Assembly: GCA_903884065.1 (NCBI GenBank)
Contig: CAISDL010000062.1
Location: 1-64,000 of the forward strand
Reading direction: 5' to 3'
Length of the DNA: 64,000 nt
DNA from: an uncultured Actinomycetes bacterium
GTDB lineage: Bacteria; Actinomycetota; Actinomycetes; Mycobacteriales; Mycobacteriaceae
Shown: piece by piece, positions 14,069-22,791 of the stretch
How the letters are laid out: every line of letters starts with the position of its first letter
Position numbering within the stretch: position 1 is the stretch's first letter
Translations under genes and position numbers: made by a program
The notes under the pieces: generated by a model
The model's database searches: none
What the model was told of the DNA's origin: nothing
Seen by the model: the letters and a program-made list of their open reading frames with translations, nothing else

Positions 14069-15187
14069 ATGAATTTCGATCTGACTGAAGAGCAGCAACT
14101 ACTGGCCGATACCACCCGCGATGTGCTGCTGCGCGGCTACGGCACCGTGGAGGTGCGCAACAAGGTTGTCGACGCACCGCTGAACGCGGGACCCGGGTGG
14201 AGCACCGATGTCTGGAAACAACTGGCCGAGATCGGGATCCTCGGACTGGGATTCGACCCGGAGGAATCCGGCCCCATCGAGGTGATGGTGGTGATGACCG
14301 AGATCGGCCGACGGCTCGCGCCCGAGCCCGTCGCGGCCGCCGCACTGATTCCCGGCGCGGTGATCGCCGCACACGGCTCGGACGAGCAGCGTGCCCTGCT
14401 CGACGACGTGGCCGCCGGGGAGCGACTGCTGGCGTTCGCCCACACCGAGCCGGGCCGGCGCGGTAGCGCCGAATTGGCCACCCGGGCCAGCGAGCAGGGC
14501 GGCACCTGGACCGTGAGCGGGCGGAAGAATCCGGTGATCGCCGGGGACCGCGCCGACACCCTGCTCGTGAGCGCGGCCTTGCCCGGCGGCGGCAGCGGAC
14601 TGTTCCTGGTCGACGCCACAGCGGTCATCAGGGCGGGGTACCGCACGTTCGACGGCCAGCGCGGGGCGGACATCACGCTGGACGGCGTCACAGCCCAGCC
14701 GCTGGGGTCCGGCGGCGACGCGACGCAGGCCATTGACGAAGCGGTGCTGCGTTTCCAATCGGCGCTGTGCGCCGAGGCGGTCGGGGCGATGGACGAATCA
14801 CTGCGGCTGACAACGGATTACCTCAAGAGCCGCAAGCAGTTCGGTGTTCCACTGAAGACGTTCCAGACGCTGACTCAGCGCGCCGCCGATATGTACGTCT
14901 CGCTGGAACTGGCCCGCAGCATGAGCTACTACCTGGCGATGTCGGTGGATGACGCCAGGTTCGAACCCATGGTGGGTGCCCGCGCCAAGCTGCAGATCGG
15001 CCAGTCGGGCCGGCACATCTCCCAGGAGTCCATCCAGTTGCACGGCGGCATCGGCGTCACCGCCGAATATCCGATCGCGCACTACGCCGCCCGGTTGACC
15101 GCCATCGATCAGACCTTCGGCTCCTCGACCGATCAGCTGCGTTACCTGGTCGGTCAGATCGGCAACTACGGCACGGCGGTGCTGTAG
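14069..15187 (+). CDS. Acyl-CoA dehydrogenase, partner subunit of the FadE pair
   Basis: A 372-aa acyl-CoA dehydrogenase homologue. Seen: NFDLTEEQQLLADTTRDVL at the start, a divergent middle domain, then SRKQFGVPLKTFQTLTQRAADMYVS and LHGGIGVTAEYPIAHYAARL. The ATG at 14069 is preceded in frame by a GTG at 14063 whose GTGA overlaps the upstream stop, so coupling is likely either way. No Glu is seen at either common catalytic position, and the C-terminal FAD motif is degenerate (FGSSTDQLRYL). It is best explained as the non-catalytic half of a heteromeric enzyme with the gene before it. Confidence 0.85.
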   Translation: MNFDLTEEQQLLADTTRDVLLRGYGTVEVRNKVVDAPLNAGPGWSTDVWKQLAEIGILGLGFDPEESGPIEVMVVMTEIGRRLAPEPVAAAALIPGAVIAAHGSDEQRALLDDVAAGERLLAFAHTEPGRRGSAELATRASEQGGTWTVSGRKNPVIAGDRADTLLVSAALPGGGSGLFLVDATAVIRAGYRTFDGQRGADITLDGVTAQPLGSGGDATQAIDEAVLRFQSALCAEAVGAMDESLRLTTDYLKSRKQFGVPLKTFQTLTQRAADMYVSLELARSMSYYLAMSVDDARFEPMVGARAKLQIGQSGRHISQESIQLHGGIGVTAEYPIAHYAARLTAIDQTFGSSTDQLRYLVGQIGNYGTAVL

Positions 15188-15266
15188 CGGTCCGGCGGGT
15201 GTGCCGTGCCTGAGCTGCCCGGCCGAATCACCCCTGACCGGGATTGCACGTAGCTACCATTTCGCC

Positions 15267-15626
15267 ATGAGAGACACCGGTTACAGCTTTCGTCGTCGGG
15301 TAGCCGGTGCTGTCGGGTTCAGCTCACTACTCCTGGCCGAACTGGCGAACGCCCCGATCAGCCTCGCCGACGAGGGCAGCTGCAGTTGGGCTGACCTCAT
15401 CGCATGTGCGCAACAGAACGCCGCGTTACCCCCCGGTGACCCCTACACGGTCGGCAACGGCCCCGAACTCCCCGACCCTGCGGCGGGATGGACTCAGCCG
15501 GGGGACCTGGTGCTCCCGGCTACAGGGGGACCCCCTGTCATAGCTGGATCGCCGTCACCTCCCGGCGCTCCCGTGCTGCCCGCAGGTGGTGGTCCACCAG
15601 TCGTTCCCGGCGGGCCACCCATGTGA
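15267..15626 (+). CDS. Small secreted Pro/Gly-rich protein
   Basis: A 119-aa protein I do not recognise. Seen: a positive start with RRR, a hydrophobic segment (about residues 13-30) and a likely cut near SLADEG. Two Cys lie in GSCSWADLIACAQQ. The C-terminal half is low-complexity Pro/Gly with an imperfect internal repeat (LVLPATGGPPVIAGS, then PVLPAGGGPPVVPGG). ATG start at 15267. Its neighbours (FadE pair, YCII-like gene) do not indicate a role. The coding call rests on the signal peptide and codon pattern, so it could be a lineage-specific surface protein. Confidence 0.6.
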   Translation: MRDTGYSFRRRVAGAVGFSSLLLAELANAPISLADEGSCSWADLIACAQQNAALPPGDPYTVGNGPELPDPAAGWTQPGDLVLPATGGPPVIAGSPSPPGAPVLPAGGGPPVVPGGPPM

Positions 15627-15683
15627 TCCCATCCAGGTGGAAGAACCCGACGCCCGGCCGCACTGGCCGGACGACGATTCGAA

Positions 15684-15995
15684 GTGACAGAGAGGATTTT
15701 TCCGTTGCCGAGGTATCTGGTGTTGTTCAAGTCCGGCGGGCCTGGAATCGGTGTGCCGTCTGCCGAGGAGCACAAAGCGTGGTCGGTCTGGAGGCATTCA
15801 GTCGGCGATGCGGTCGTTGACTTCGGCGGGCCGACCATTCCGATCCCAGGTGGCGCGGGCAGCGATCTCGCCGGCTACTCCATCGTGCAGGCCGAAAGCC
15901 TCGACGCCTTGGATGAGGTCTTCGAAGCCAACCCGCATCGCAGCCAGGGCGGCACCATCGAATTCCATGAAATCGTCGCCATGCCCGGCGAGTAG
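15684..15995 (+). CDS. YCII-related domain protein
   Basis: A 103-aa cytoplasmic protein. Seen: a ferredoxin-like pattern with YLVLFKSGGPG, PSAEEHKAWSVW, a central DFGGPTIPIPGG, SGYxIV-like text GYSIVQAESLDALDEVF, and the closing NPHRSQGGTIEFHEIVAMPG. This resembles YCII/DGPF proteins, some of which are small dehydratases or muconolactone-isomerase-like. GTG start. It converges with the bicupin gene; 35 bases separate the stops and no hairpin is obvious there. Confidence 0.7.
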   Translation: MTERIFPLPRYLVLFKSGGPGIGVPSAEEHKAWSVWRHSVGDAVVDFGGPTIPIPGGAGSDLAGYSIVQAESLDALDEVFEANPHRSQGGTIEFHEIVAMPGE

Positions 15996-16030
15996 AGACC
16001 GGAGCCGGTTCAGGCGGGTCACCAGCCGCG

Positions 16031-17146
16031 TCAGTCCGGCTCGCCTCCGCCATCGGTGATGAAGATGTCCTCCCGAGGCAGCTTCGCCACCTGATCTGCG
16101 GGAAGACCGAGGTTGGTCTCGAGGACGTCCGCCGGTTGCCCTGCGATCCACTCGGCGAGGTCGATCTTCTGGAATGTGCCCGAGTTGAGGCCCAAGAGGA
16201 TGCGCCCGGTCTCGGATCCGATGTTCTCGATCGAGTGGCCGTAGCCCTGGGGGATGTAACCGACGTCCCCGGGATTGAGGACCTCCTCGCGGTAACGGCC
16301 TTTTGCTCCGAACAACGTCACCCGGTAGCGACCGCCGATGACGTACTGCCACTCCGAGGCGTTCGGGTGCCAGTGGAGGGTCCGGATGGCGCCTGCGTCG
16401 AGTTCGAATACCAAGCCGGTCATCGTTCGCGAAATCGGGAAACGCGAGGAATCCACCAGCCATTCGCGGCCGCCGGGGAACTCCGCGGGCTGCTGCGACA
16501 TCAGCGGGAACCTATGGGTCATGGTCGTCGTATTCGGACCACTCATGGGCGCCGCCGCCGGCTGCGGCGGAATCGCCCCTTTGGCGAAGTACACCTCGCC
16601 GGTGGGTAGCCCGCGCAGCACGTCCTCCTCCACGCGGAGGCTCTTGGCCAAGGTTGCGACGGGCACCTTGGCCATCCAGTCGGAGATGCTGAAGGTGCCG
16701 AACTCGCTGAAGTAGCCGTTGTCGAAGATGAGGATGAAATGGCAGGGCTCGTTGCCCAGAGCCTCGAGCTGGTGGCCGTGCCCACGCGGGAAATACCACA
16801 CATCGCCGGGGGCGAAGTCCGAGGTCTCCGAATGCCCAGCCGGATCGACCAGCGTGGTTCGCACCCTGCCACTGACCACGAAGGCCCACTCGGCCGCGTC
16901 GGCATGCCAGTGCAATTCACGCATGATCCCCGGCTGGAGCTTCATGGAAACGCCGGCCAAGCCCGTAGAGATCGGGAAATTGGAGACGTTCGCCTCCTTG
17001 CCGTAGGAGCCGTCCTCTTCCTTGCCCGCGGACTTCTCGAGTTCGAACTTGAAGGTCGGCAACTCCGTCTGGGCAAGGATCGCCTGCGGCACGTTGTTGA
17101 AGAAGCTCGTATCGCCGCCGGGGCGATCTTCGATAATGGGGAACAC
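16031..17146 (-). CDS. oxdC: Bicupin, probable oxalate decarboxylase
   Basis: Mn-dependent bicupin that splits oxalate to formate and CO2, if the assignment holds. Seen: 371 aa (Bacillus OxdC is 385). Cupin 1 has the metal set H79, H81, E86, H125 in RELHWHADAAEW and GHGHQLEAL. Cupin 2 has H258, H260, E265, H304 in RTLHWHPNASEW and GYGHSIENIG. The lid that sets decarboxylase versus oxidase chemistry reads SEFG at 147-150 where Bacillus OxdC has SENS, so the key Glu is kept. Arg76 and Arg255 match the catalytic Arg of each domain. No signal peptide, so cytoplasmic. Oxidase activity is the main alternative. Confidence 0.82.
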   Translation of the reverse strand: MFPIIEDRPGGDTSFFNNVPQAILAQTELPTFKFELEKSAGKEEDGSYGKEANVSNFPISTGLAGVSMKLQPGIMRELHWHADAAEWAFVVSGRVRTTLVDPAGHSETSDFAPGDVWYFPRGHGHQLEALGNEPCHFILIFDNGYFSEFGTFSISDWMAKVPVATLAKSLRVEEDVLRGLPTGEVYFAKGAIPPQPAAAPMSGPNTTTMTHRFPLMSQQPAEFPGGREWLVDSSRFPISRTMTGLVFELDAGAIRTLHWHPNASEWQYVIGGRYRVTLFGAKGRYREEVLNPGDVGYIPQGYGHSIENIGSETGRILLGLNSGTFQKIDLAEWIAGQPADVLETNLGLPADQVAKLPREDIFITDGGGEPD

Positions 17147-17259
17147 GATTGGACCCTAACCAGACACATCGCCAGCTGTGGGTGCAAGTTCGAAATCGTG
17201 GCGAAGGCCCAGCGGGACGAACCTCCGCGGCGTGCCGCCCTCGCGGTCACACGGACTAC

Positions 17260-18693
17260 TCAGCTGACCTTCGCCAGCTTCGGCGCCTGCCAGTCGCCGT
17301 TGAGCGCCTCGTCCTTGGGCCAGTACAGGCGCATGAAGATGGTGAACGGTCCCGGCGGCGCGGGCAGCCAGTTGGGCTGCCGGTCGGACGCCGGTGGGCT
17401 GTTCTGGATGTAGAGCGTCAGGCTGCCGTCCGGGTTCGTCGTCAGGTTGGGCAGCATCGGGGAGTTGATGACGTACCGGTTGATCGGGTTGTCCACCAGC
17501 AGGCTCTCCGGCAGCTTGTACATCGTCACCGACCAGAACGCGTTCACCGGCGGCAATCCGCCGGCCGGGAAGGTGAGGGTGTACTTGTTCTCCCCGCTCA
17601 ACGCCTTGCCGTCGGCGTCGGTGGACAGCACCGGATACATGGCCTCCGCGTTGGAGTTGGCGTAGATCCCGATCACCGCGCCGGCCATCCGGTACAGGTA
17701 GTTGCCGTTCAGCTGTTCCTTGGTCCCGAACAACTGGCCGGACTTGACCTCACCGGTGTCGATCTTGTCCTTCTTGAACGTGGCGAACTCGGACCAGGCG
17801 TCGGCCATCCCGTCCTTGAACGCCTTCTGCATCTCGGGACTGAGCTTCGCGGAGTCGAACGTGCCGTCACCGGTCAGGCCGATCGAGGCGAACCGCGCCC
17901 GGATGTCCTTCTCCGACTCCAGCGTTGGAGCGAATGCCAACTGGAAGTCGAGCAGGTCGAAGAACGTCAGCGATGTCTTCTGATCGTCAGGGCTCAGCGG
18001 GGTCGGGAAGTCGACGGCAGGAGCGGTAGCCGGAGACGACTTCTTCAGAAAGGTCGACAGCGGCTCGGCCTGGTAGCCGGCCTGGATCTTCCGGACGTTG
18101 TTCAGATCGTCGGGGCCCAACAACTGGGTGCGATAGGCGACCAGTGCGAAGTCGGTGTCGGCTTTGATGACCTCGCTGATGCCCTCGGGCTTCTCGCCGC
18201 TCCAATTCGGCCCGGCCAGCAGGTAGGCCCCGCCGCCGGTTCCGGTGGTGCGGCTTCCGACGTAGGCGAAGTTGTAGGTGTAGCCGTCGATGAACTGCAG
18301 CGAGTAGTAGCGGTCCGATATCGGCGGCACCAGCAGCACCAACGGCTCGGCGCGGAGGTCCGCCCCCAGCATGGAGTACGGGGTATCCGAGTTCGGCGTC
18401 TGGACGGCGATATCCGTGGGCGTGAAAACCCTTGCCACGCTGTGGACTTGATTCCACGGACCCTTGTACTCGGGGCTTTGGGCGTTGATGAAATAGGAAT
18501 ACTGGATCCGGTAGCTGTCGACCATCGGGAAGCCGTAGATATAGGCCTCCTTGGCGATCGCCCGGGCCTGCTCGGCGGTCACCGGACCACTCGGGGACGA
18601 CGGCGCCGACGGTATCTCGGCCTTCTTGGCCTGGCCGCAACCGGTCAGGGCCGCGACCAACAGCACGACGACAAGGGTGATCCAGTTCCGCAT
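17260..18693 (-). CDS. DUF1254/DUF1214 lipoprotein
   Basis: A 477-aa exported protein. Seen: an n-region MRNW, a hydrophobic segment and the lipobox LTGC (Cys near residue 19), giving a lipid anchor. Next comes a DUF1254 region (EAYIYGFPMVDSYRIQYSYF; VQTPNSDTPYSMLGADLRAEP) and a C-terminal DUF1214 region (GNYLYRMAGAVIGIYANSNAEA; VNAFWSVTMYKLPESLLVDNP; LTLYIQNSPP). The ATG at 18693 is favoured because it places the signal correctly. Family function is unknown. It is the last gene on the minus strand before mshC and probably has its own promoter. Confidence 0.85.
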   Translation of the reverse strand: MRNWITLVVVLLVAALTGCGQAKKAEIPSAPSSPSGPVTAEQARAIAKEAYIYGFPMVDSYRIQYSYFINAQSPEYKGPWNQVHSVARVFTPTDIAVQTPNSDTPYSMLGADLRAEPLVLLVPPISDRYYSLQFIDGYTYNFAYVGSRTTGTGGGAYLLAGPNWSGEKPEGISEVIKADTDFALVAYRTQLLGPDDLNNVRKIQAGYQAEPLSTFLKKSSPATAPAVDFPTPLSPDDQKTSLTFFDLLDFQLAFAPTLESEKDIRARFASIGLTGDGTFDSAKLSPEMQKAFKDGMADAWSEFATFKKDKIDTGEVKSGQLFGTKEQLNGNYLYRMAGAVIGIYANSNAEAMYPVLSTDADGKALSGENKYTLTFPAGGLPPVNAFWSVTMYKLPESLLVDNPINRYVINSPMLPNLTTNPDGSLTLYIQNSPPASDRQPNWLPAPPGPFTIFMRLYWPKDEALNGDWQAPKLAKVS

Positions 18694-18747
18694 GACTCTC
18701 CTTGGCAGATGTCGGGCCAACCTACCCCAACGGCAGAATGGCGATCG

Positions 18748-19983
18748 CTATCGAATGCCCAGCAGGGCGTCCACCGCCATCGCCACCGCGGCCGGGGCCG
18801 CCGTGTCCCGGCCCCCGTAGTCGAGTGCGTCGGTCGCCCAGCCGTCCACGGCCGCAAGCGCTTTGGGACTGTCGAGATCGTCGGCGAGGTAACGGCGCAA
18901 CCGGGCGATCAGGTCGGTTGCATCCGGACCGGCCGCCAGGCTGGTCGCTGTGCGCCAGCGTTGCAGCCGTGCACCGGCTTCGGCGAGCACCTCGTCGCTC
19001 CAGAACCGGTCGCTGCGGTAGTGCCCGGACAGCAGGCCCAGCCTGACGGCGGCGGGGTCCACGCCATCGGCCCGCAGCGTGGAGACCAACACCAGGTTGC
19101 CGCGACTCTTGGACATCTTGTGGCCGTCCCAGCCGATCATCCCGGCGTGCACGTAGTGCCGGGCGAAGCGCCGTTGCCCGGTCATGCATTCGGCATGCGC
19201 CGCGGAGAACTCGTGGTGCGGGAAAATCAGGTCGGCGCCGCCGCCCTGGACGTCGAACCCGAAACCGATGCGACTCAAGGCGATTGCCGCGCACTCGACG
19301 TGCCAGCCCGGCCGGCCGGGGCCGAACGGAGACGGCCAACTGGGCTCACCGGGGCGTTCCACCCGCCACAGCAGGGCATCGAGTGGGTCGGCTTTCCCCG
19401 GCCGCTCCGGGTCGCCCCCGCGTTCGGCGAACAGTGCCAGCATGGTGTCGCGGTCGTAGTTGGACTCGTAGCCGAACTGCACGTCGGCATCGGCCCGGAA
19501 GTACACATCCGGGTGGTCGGGATCGTCGACGACGTAGGCGGCCCCCGACGCCAGCAGTTTCTCCACCATCTCGACGACTTCGTCGATGGCCTCGGTGGCA
19601 CCCACATAGTCCCGCGGCGGCAGCACCCGCAGCGCCGCCATGTCCTCGCGGAACAACTGGGTTTCCCGCGCGCCGAGATCTCGCCAGTCGATCCCGTCGC
19701 GCTCGGCCCGCTCGAAGAGCGGATCGTCGACGTCGGTGACGTTCTGCACGTAGTGCACCCGGTGACCGCCGTCCAGCCACATCCGGTGCACCAGGTCGAA
19801 CGTCAGGTAGGTGGCGGCATGGCCCAGGTGGGTGGCGTCGTACGGGGTGATGCCGCAGACGTACATGGTGGCGGTGGGGCCGGGCACGGTGGGCCGGATC
19901 TGACGATCGGCGGTGTCGTAGAGCCGCAACTGTGGACCCCGGCCGGGCAGCGCGGGGATCTCGGCCGACGGCCAGGCCCGCAT
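18748..19983 (-). CDS. mshC: Cysteine:glucosaminyl-inositol ligase MshC
   Basis: ATP-dependent ligase adding Cys to GlcN-Ins in mycothiol synthesis; related to cysteinyl-tRNA synthetase. Seen: 411 aa, near the 414 of M. tuberculosis. HIGH-like [11 protein letters not shown], the Cys-Zn region VCGITPYD and [11 protein letters not shown], and the KMSKS loop in [10 protein letters not shown]. It lacks the anticodon-binding domain of CysRS, which separates MshC from CysS. The ATG overlaps the cysQ stop by one base (TGATG), so the two are coupled. Confidence 0.96.
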   Translation of the reverse strand: MRAWPSAEIPALPGRGPQLRLYDTADRQIRPTVPGPTATMYVCGITPYDATHLGHAATYLTFDLVHRMWLDGGHRVHYVQNVTDVDDPLFERAERDGIDWRDLGARETQLFREDMAALRVLPPRDYVGATEAIDEVVEMVEKLLASGAAYVVDDPDHPDVYFRADADVQFGYESNYDRDTMLALFAERGGDPERPGKADPLDALLWRVERPGEPSWPSPFGPGRPGWHVECAAIALSRIGFGFDVQGGGADLIFPHHEFSAAHAECMTGQRRFARHYVHAGMIGWDGHKMSKSRGNLVLVSTLRADGVDPAAVRLGLLSGHYRSDRFWSDEVLAEAGARLQRWRTATSLAAGPDATDLIARLRRYLADDLDSPKALAAVDGWATDALDYGGRDTAAPAAVAMAVDALLGIR

Positions 19984-20774
19984 CAGCCGGCCCGCCACAT
20001 CGCGTCGAGCAGCAGACCGGCGATGTCCGACCGGCACATCAGCAGATCCGGCAGATAGGGGTCGGGCCGGTTGTAGCGCAGGGGCGAGCCGTCGATGCGG
20101 GTGGCGTGAAAGCCCGCGGCCTGCAGCACGCCGGCCGGAGCAGCCGAGTCCCATTCCCACTGCCCACCTGCGTGAATGTAGGCGTCGGCGTCGCCGCGCA
20201 GCACCGCCATGGCTTTGGCGCCGGCCGAGCCGATCCCGATGAATTCGATGTCGAGGCGGTCGCGCAACCGCCACAGCACCGCGGGTGGCCGGTTGGAACT
20301 GGCGGTGATCCGGATCGGGCCCGACTGACGCCGCAGCGGCCCGGTCACGGCATCGCTGCGGTGCACCTCACCGACCGCCGGCAGCGCCACCGCGGCGTCG
20401 GTGATGGTCCCCTCCCCGTCGGAGTCCGATGTCGTCGACCCACCGGCTCCGGCGGTTCGCTGCCAGAGCGCCACATGCACGGCCCAGTCCTCCCGGCGGG
20501 GCGTCGAGTACTCCCGGGTGCCGTCGAGCGGGTCGATGATCCACACCCGGTCGGCGTGCAGTCGCAGGAGGTCGTCATGGGCCTCCTCGGACAACACCGC
20601 GTCGCCGGGGCGCTCGTCGCGCAGTCGTCGCAGCAGCAACGCGTTGGCGCGGACGTCTCCGGCCTCACCGAGCGCGGGCGGGAAGTCGTGGCCGATCTCG
20701 TCGCGCACCGCCAGCAACAGCTGTCCGGCCTCCTCGGCCAGATCGGCGGCCAACTCGGCATCGGTGCGACTCAC
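19983..20774 (-). CDS. cysQ: 3'-phosphoadenosine 5'-phosphate phosphatase CysQ
   Basis: Mg-dependent phosphatase of the inositol monophosphatase family; in mycobacteria it hydrolyses PAP and PAPS and balances sulfate assimilation. Seen: 263 aa from GTG 20774. Metal motifs are [16 protein letters not shown] and [17 protein letters not shown]. An upstream in-frame start at 20828 would add residues not typical of the family. It is joined to mshC downstream, linking sulfur assimilation to mycothiol. Confidence 0.93.
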   Translation of the reverse strand: MSRTDAELAADLAEEAGQLLLAVRDEIGHDFPPALGEAGDVRANALLLRRLRDERPGDAVLSEEAHDDLLRLHADRVWIIDPLDGTREYSTPRREDWAVHVALWQRTAGAGGSTTSDSDGEGTITDAAVALPAVGEVHRSDAVTGPLRRQSGPIRITASSNRPPAVLWRLRDRLDIEFIGIGSAGAKAMAVLRGDADAYIHAGGQWEWDSAAPAGVLQAAGFHATRIDGSPLRYNRPDPYLPDLLMCRSDIAGLLLDAMWRAG

Positions 20775-20836
20775 CTCGCCAGTATTGCCGACTGGGAACC
20801 GGCCCGTCGGCACGGCCCGACGGTACATTTGCCGGC

Positions 20837-21295
20837 ATGCGGATGATTGTCGTTCTCCGGGCCGCCGCCGCCGCGGTCGCCCTCACAGCGTCGGGCTGCG
20901 GCGCGGCGGCAGCGGCCGACCCCCTCACCGGCACCACCTGGCAGCTGACCGGCATCGACTCGATGGCACCCGAGGAGTCGCCCGGCACGGCCATCGACGA
21001 CCCGACGAAGTACACCGTGACCTTCGGCGACGACGGCCGGGCGGCATTCCAGGTCGACTGCAATCGGGGCTCGTCGACGTGGCAGTCCGACGCCGCGGCC
21101 CCCGATTCGGGCAGCCTGACGTTCGGGCCGATCGCGCTGACCCGGATGTTCTGCCCGCAGCCGTCAGCCGACGCCCACGTCGCCGCGGCGCTGGGCTTTG
21201 TGCGTTCCTACCTGCTCTCCGACGGCATGCTGCACCTGTCGCTGGAGGCCGACGGCGGGATCATGCACTGGCGGCCGAGCACGGCGGCCAACTAG
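20837..21295 (+). CDS. META-domain exported protein
   Basis: A 152-aa protein. Seen: an N-terminal hydrophobic signal ending ASGCGAAA, a possible but weak lipobox. The META/HslJ-like fold follows: [13 protein letters not shown] at the start, [35 protein letters not shown], and a final [20 protein letters not shown]. The two Cys of CNRG and FCPQ are conserved in META proteins. The role is unknown; HslJ relatives link to envelope stress or antibiotic tolerance. It diverges from cysQ and converges on the SCO1664-like gene with 21 bases between stops. Confidence 0.82.
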   Translation: MRMIVVLRAAAAAVALTASGCGAAAAADPLTGTTWQLTGIDSMAPEESPGTAIDDPTKYTVTFGDDGRAAFQVDCNRGSSTWQSDAAAPDSGSLTFGPIALTRMFCPQPSADAHVAAALGFVRSYLLSDGMLHLSLEADGGIMHWRPSTAAN

Positions 21296-21316
21296 CCGCG
21301 GCCCCGGCGGCAACGG

Positions 21317-22141
21317 CTAGAACGCCGGCCAGGGCAACGGCCGGCGCCCATTGGGGGCCGGCATCACCGGATCGTCGAGCAGCGCGCGAATACGCCGGCG
21401 CAACGCGGCCAGTTCCGCGGCGGTGATGTGCTTGCGCAACCGGGTGCCGAGCTTCCCGGTCAGTTGCTTCTCGAGATCGGCCAGCGAGCCGAGATCGTCG
21501 TCGGCGATCGGGTCGCCCGCCCATCCCCACAGCACGGTGCGGAGTTTGTCGTGGGCGTGCAGTGAGAGCCCGTGGTCGACGCCGTACACCCGGCCGTCGA
21601 CGCCGGCCAGGATGTGACCGCCTTTACGGTCGGCGTTATTGACGATGACGTCGAACACCGCCATCCGGCGCAATTGCGGATTGTCGGCGTGCACCAACGT
21701 CACCTCGCCGCCGGAGTAGTCGTAGGCGGTGATGATCGACAAGTACCCCGGCGGAACGGAATCAGCCGGACACAAATCGACCAGCCCGGCGTCCTCCGGT
21801 TCCTCCTGCTGCTCCACCCACAGCTGGACCATGCCGGGACCGGCCGGGCCCTCCCGAATGATGGTGGGCGGCACGACGTCCCAGCCCAGAGCCGCCGAGA
21901 TCAGATAGGACCCGAGTTCGCGGCCCGCCAGGGTCCCGTCGGGAAAATCCCACAGCGGCTGTTCCCCGGCCACCGGTTTGTAGACGCACTCCACCGTCGT
22001 CTCCCCCACGGTGGCCTCGCAGAGGAAGGTCGCGTTGCTCGCCGAGCGGATGCGGCCTACCGGTCTCAGGTCGCCGCGGCGCAGCACGTGGTGCCGCTCG
22101 TCGCCTGCCCCGGCCACCCTGGGCGCGTCGCCGGCAGTCAC
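21317..22141 (-). CDS. SCO1664-family PI3/4-kinase-like protein
   Basis: A 274-aa cytoplasmic protein conserved across actinobacteria. Seen: an N-lobe Lys in VECVYKPVAGEQPL (about K55), and kinase-like core motifs FDVIVNNADRKGGHIL (about 164-178, catalytic-loop-like) and GRVYGVDHGLSLH (about 184-195, with D189 where DFG would sit). This is the pattern of phosphatidylinositol-kinase-like or HipA-like atypical kinases. No substrate is known to me. The GTG start overlaps the DUF3090 stop (GTGA). It sits in a block with DUF3090 and a histidine phosphatase. Confidence 0.8.
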   Translation of the reverse strand: MTAGDAPRVAGAGDERHHVLRRGDLRPVGRIRSASNATFLCEATVGETTVECVYKPVAGEQPLWDFPDGTLAGRELGSYLISAALGWDVVPPTIIREGPAGPGMVQLWVEQQEEPEDAGLVDLCPADSVPPGYLSIITAYDYSGGEVTLVHADNPQLRRMAVFDVIVNNADRKGGHILAGVDGRVYGVDHGLSLHAHDKLRTVLWGWAGDPIADDDLGSLADLEKQLTGKLGTRLRKHITAAELAALRRRIRALLDDPVMPAPNGRRPLPWPAF

Positions 22142-22734
22142 GGCTCGAGGTCGTCTCCGGTGAGCTCCCCGCCACCGGTCAACGGGCCCCGGCGGTATCC
22201 GTTGCTGCGGATGCACAGGTGACCCTCGGGGTCCAGTGGCTCGTCGCAGAGCGGACACGGCGGGCGGCCCCCGGAGATGACCCGGGTCGAGCGGGCGGCG
22301 AACTCCCGGGCCGACTCCGGGGACAGGAACACCCGCACCGCGTCGGGCCCCTCCTCGGCGTCGTCGAGGATCACCGAGGCGTCGAACTCGGTGTCGCTGA
22401 CCGCGAGCAGTTCGACCACCACGCTCTGCGCCTCGGCATCCCAGCCCAGGCCCATGGTGCCGACCCGGAACTCCGCGTCCAGTGGGGTGATCAGCGGGCC
22501 GAGGTCGGACACCTCCGCCTCCGGCGGCAGCGGTGTTCCGAACCGGCGATGCACCTCGGACAGCAGCGCGCCGATCCGCTCGGCAAGGACTGCGACCTGC
22601 TGCTTCTCCAGCATGACCGAGATGACGCGCTTGTCGTGCACGGCCTGCAGGTAGAAGGTTCGGTTCCCGGGTTCGCCGACGGTCCCGGCGACGAATCGGT
22701 CGGGTGTGCGGAAGACGTGGATCGAACGGGCCAT
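22138..22734 (-). CDS. DUF3090 protein with a C-terminal zinc-ribbon-like motif
   Basis: A 198-aa cytoplasmic protein. Seen: SIHVFRTPDRFVAGTVGEPGNR at the start, a core LGPLITPLDAEFRVGTMGLGWD, and a C-terminal CPLCDEPLDPEGHLCIRSNGYRR that has the spacing of a small treble-clef or zinc ribbon. DUF3090 has no assigned function. The ATG at 22734 is preferred because the sequence MARSIHVF is the family start. It is 57 bases downstream of the phosphatase stop and overlaps the kinase-like gene. Confidence 0.85.
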   Translation of the reverse strand: MARSIHVFRTPDRFVAGTVGEPGNRTFYLQAVHDKRVISVMLEKQQVAVLAERIGALLSEVHRRFGTPLPPEAEVSDLGPLITPLDAEFRVGTMGLGWDAEAQSVVVELLAVSDTEFDASVILDDAEEGPDAVRVFLSPESAREFAARSTRVISGGRPPCPLCDEPLDPEGHLCIRSNGYRRGPLTGGGELTGDDLEP

Positions 22735-22791
22735 GGTCAGCTCCAAAATACCGGCCCGGCGCCGGGCGAAAGGCACACCCGGGCCGCGAAT

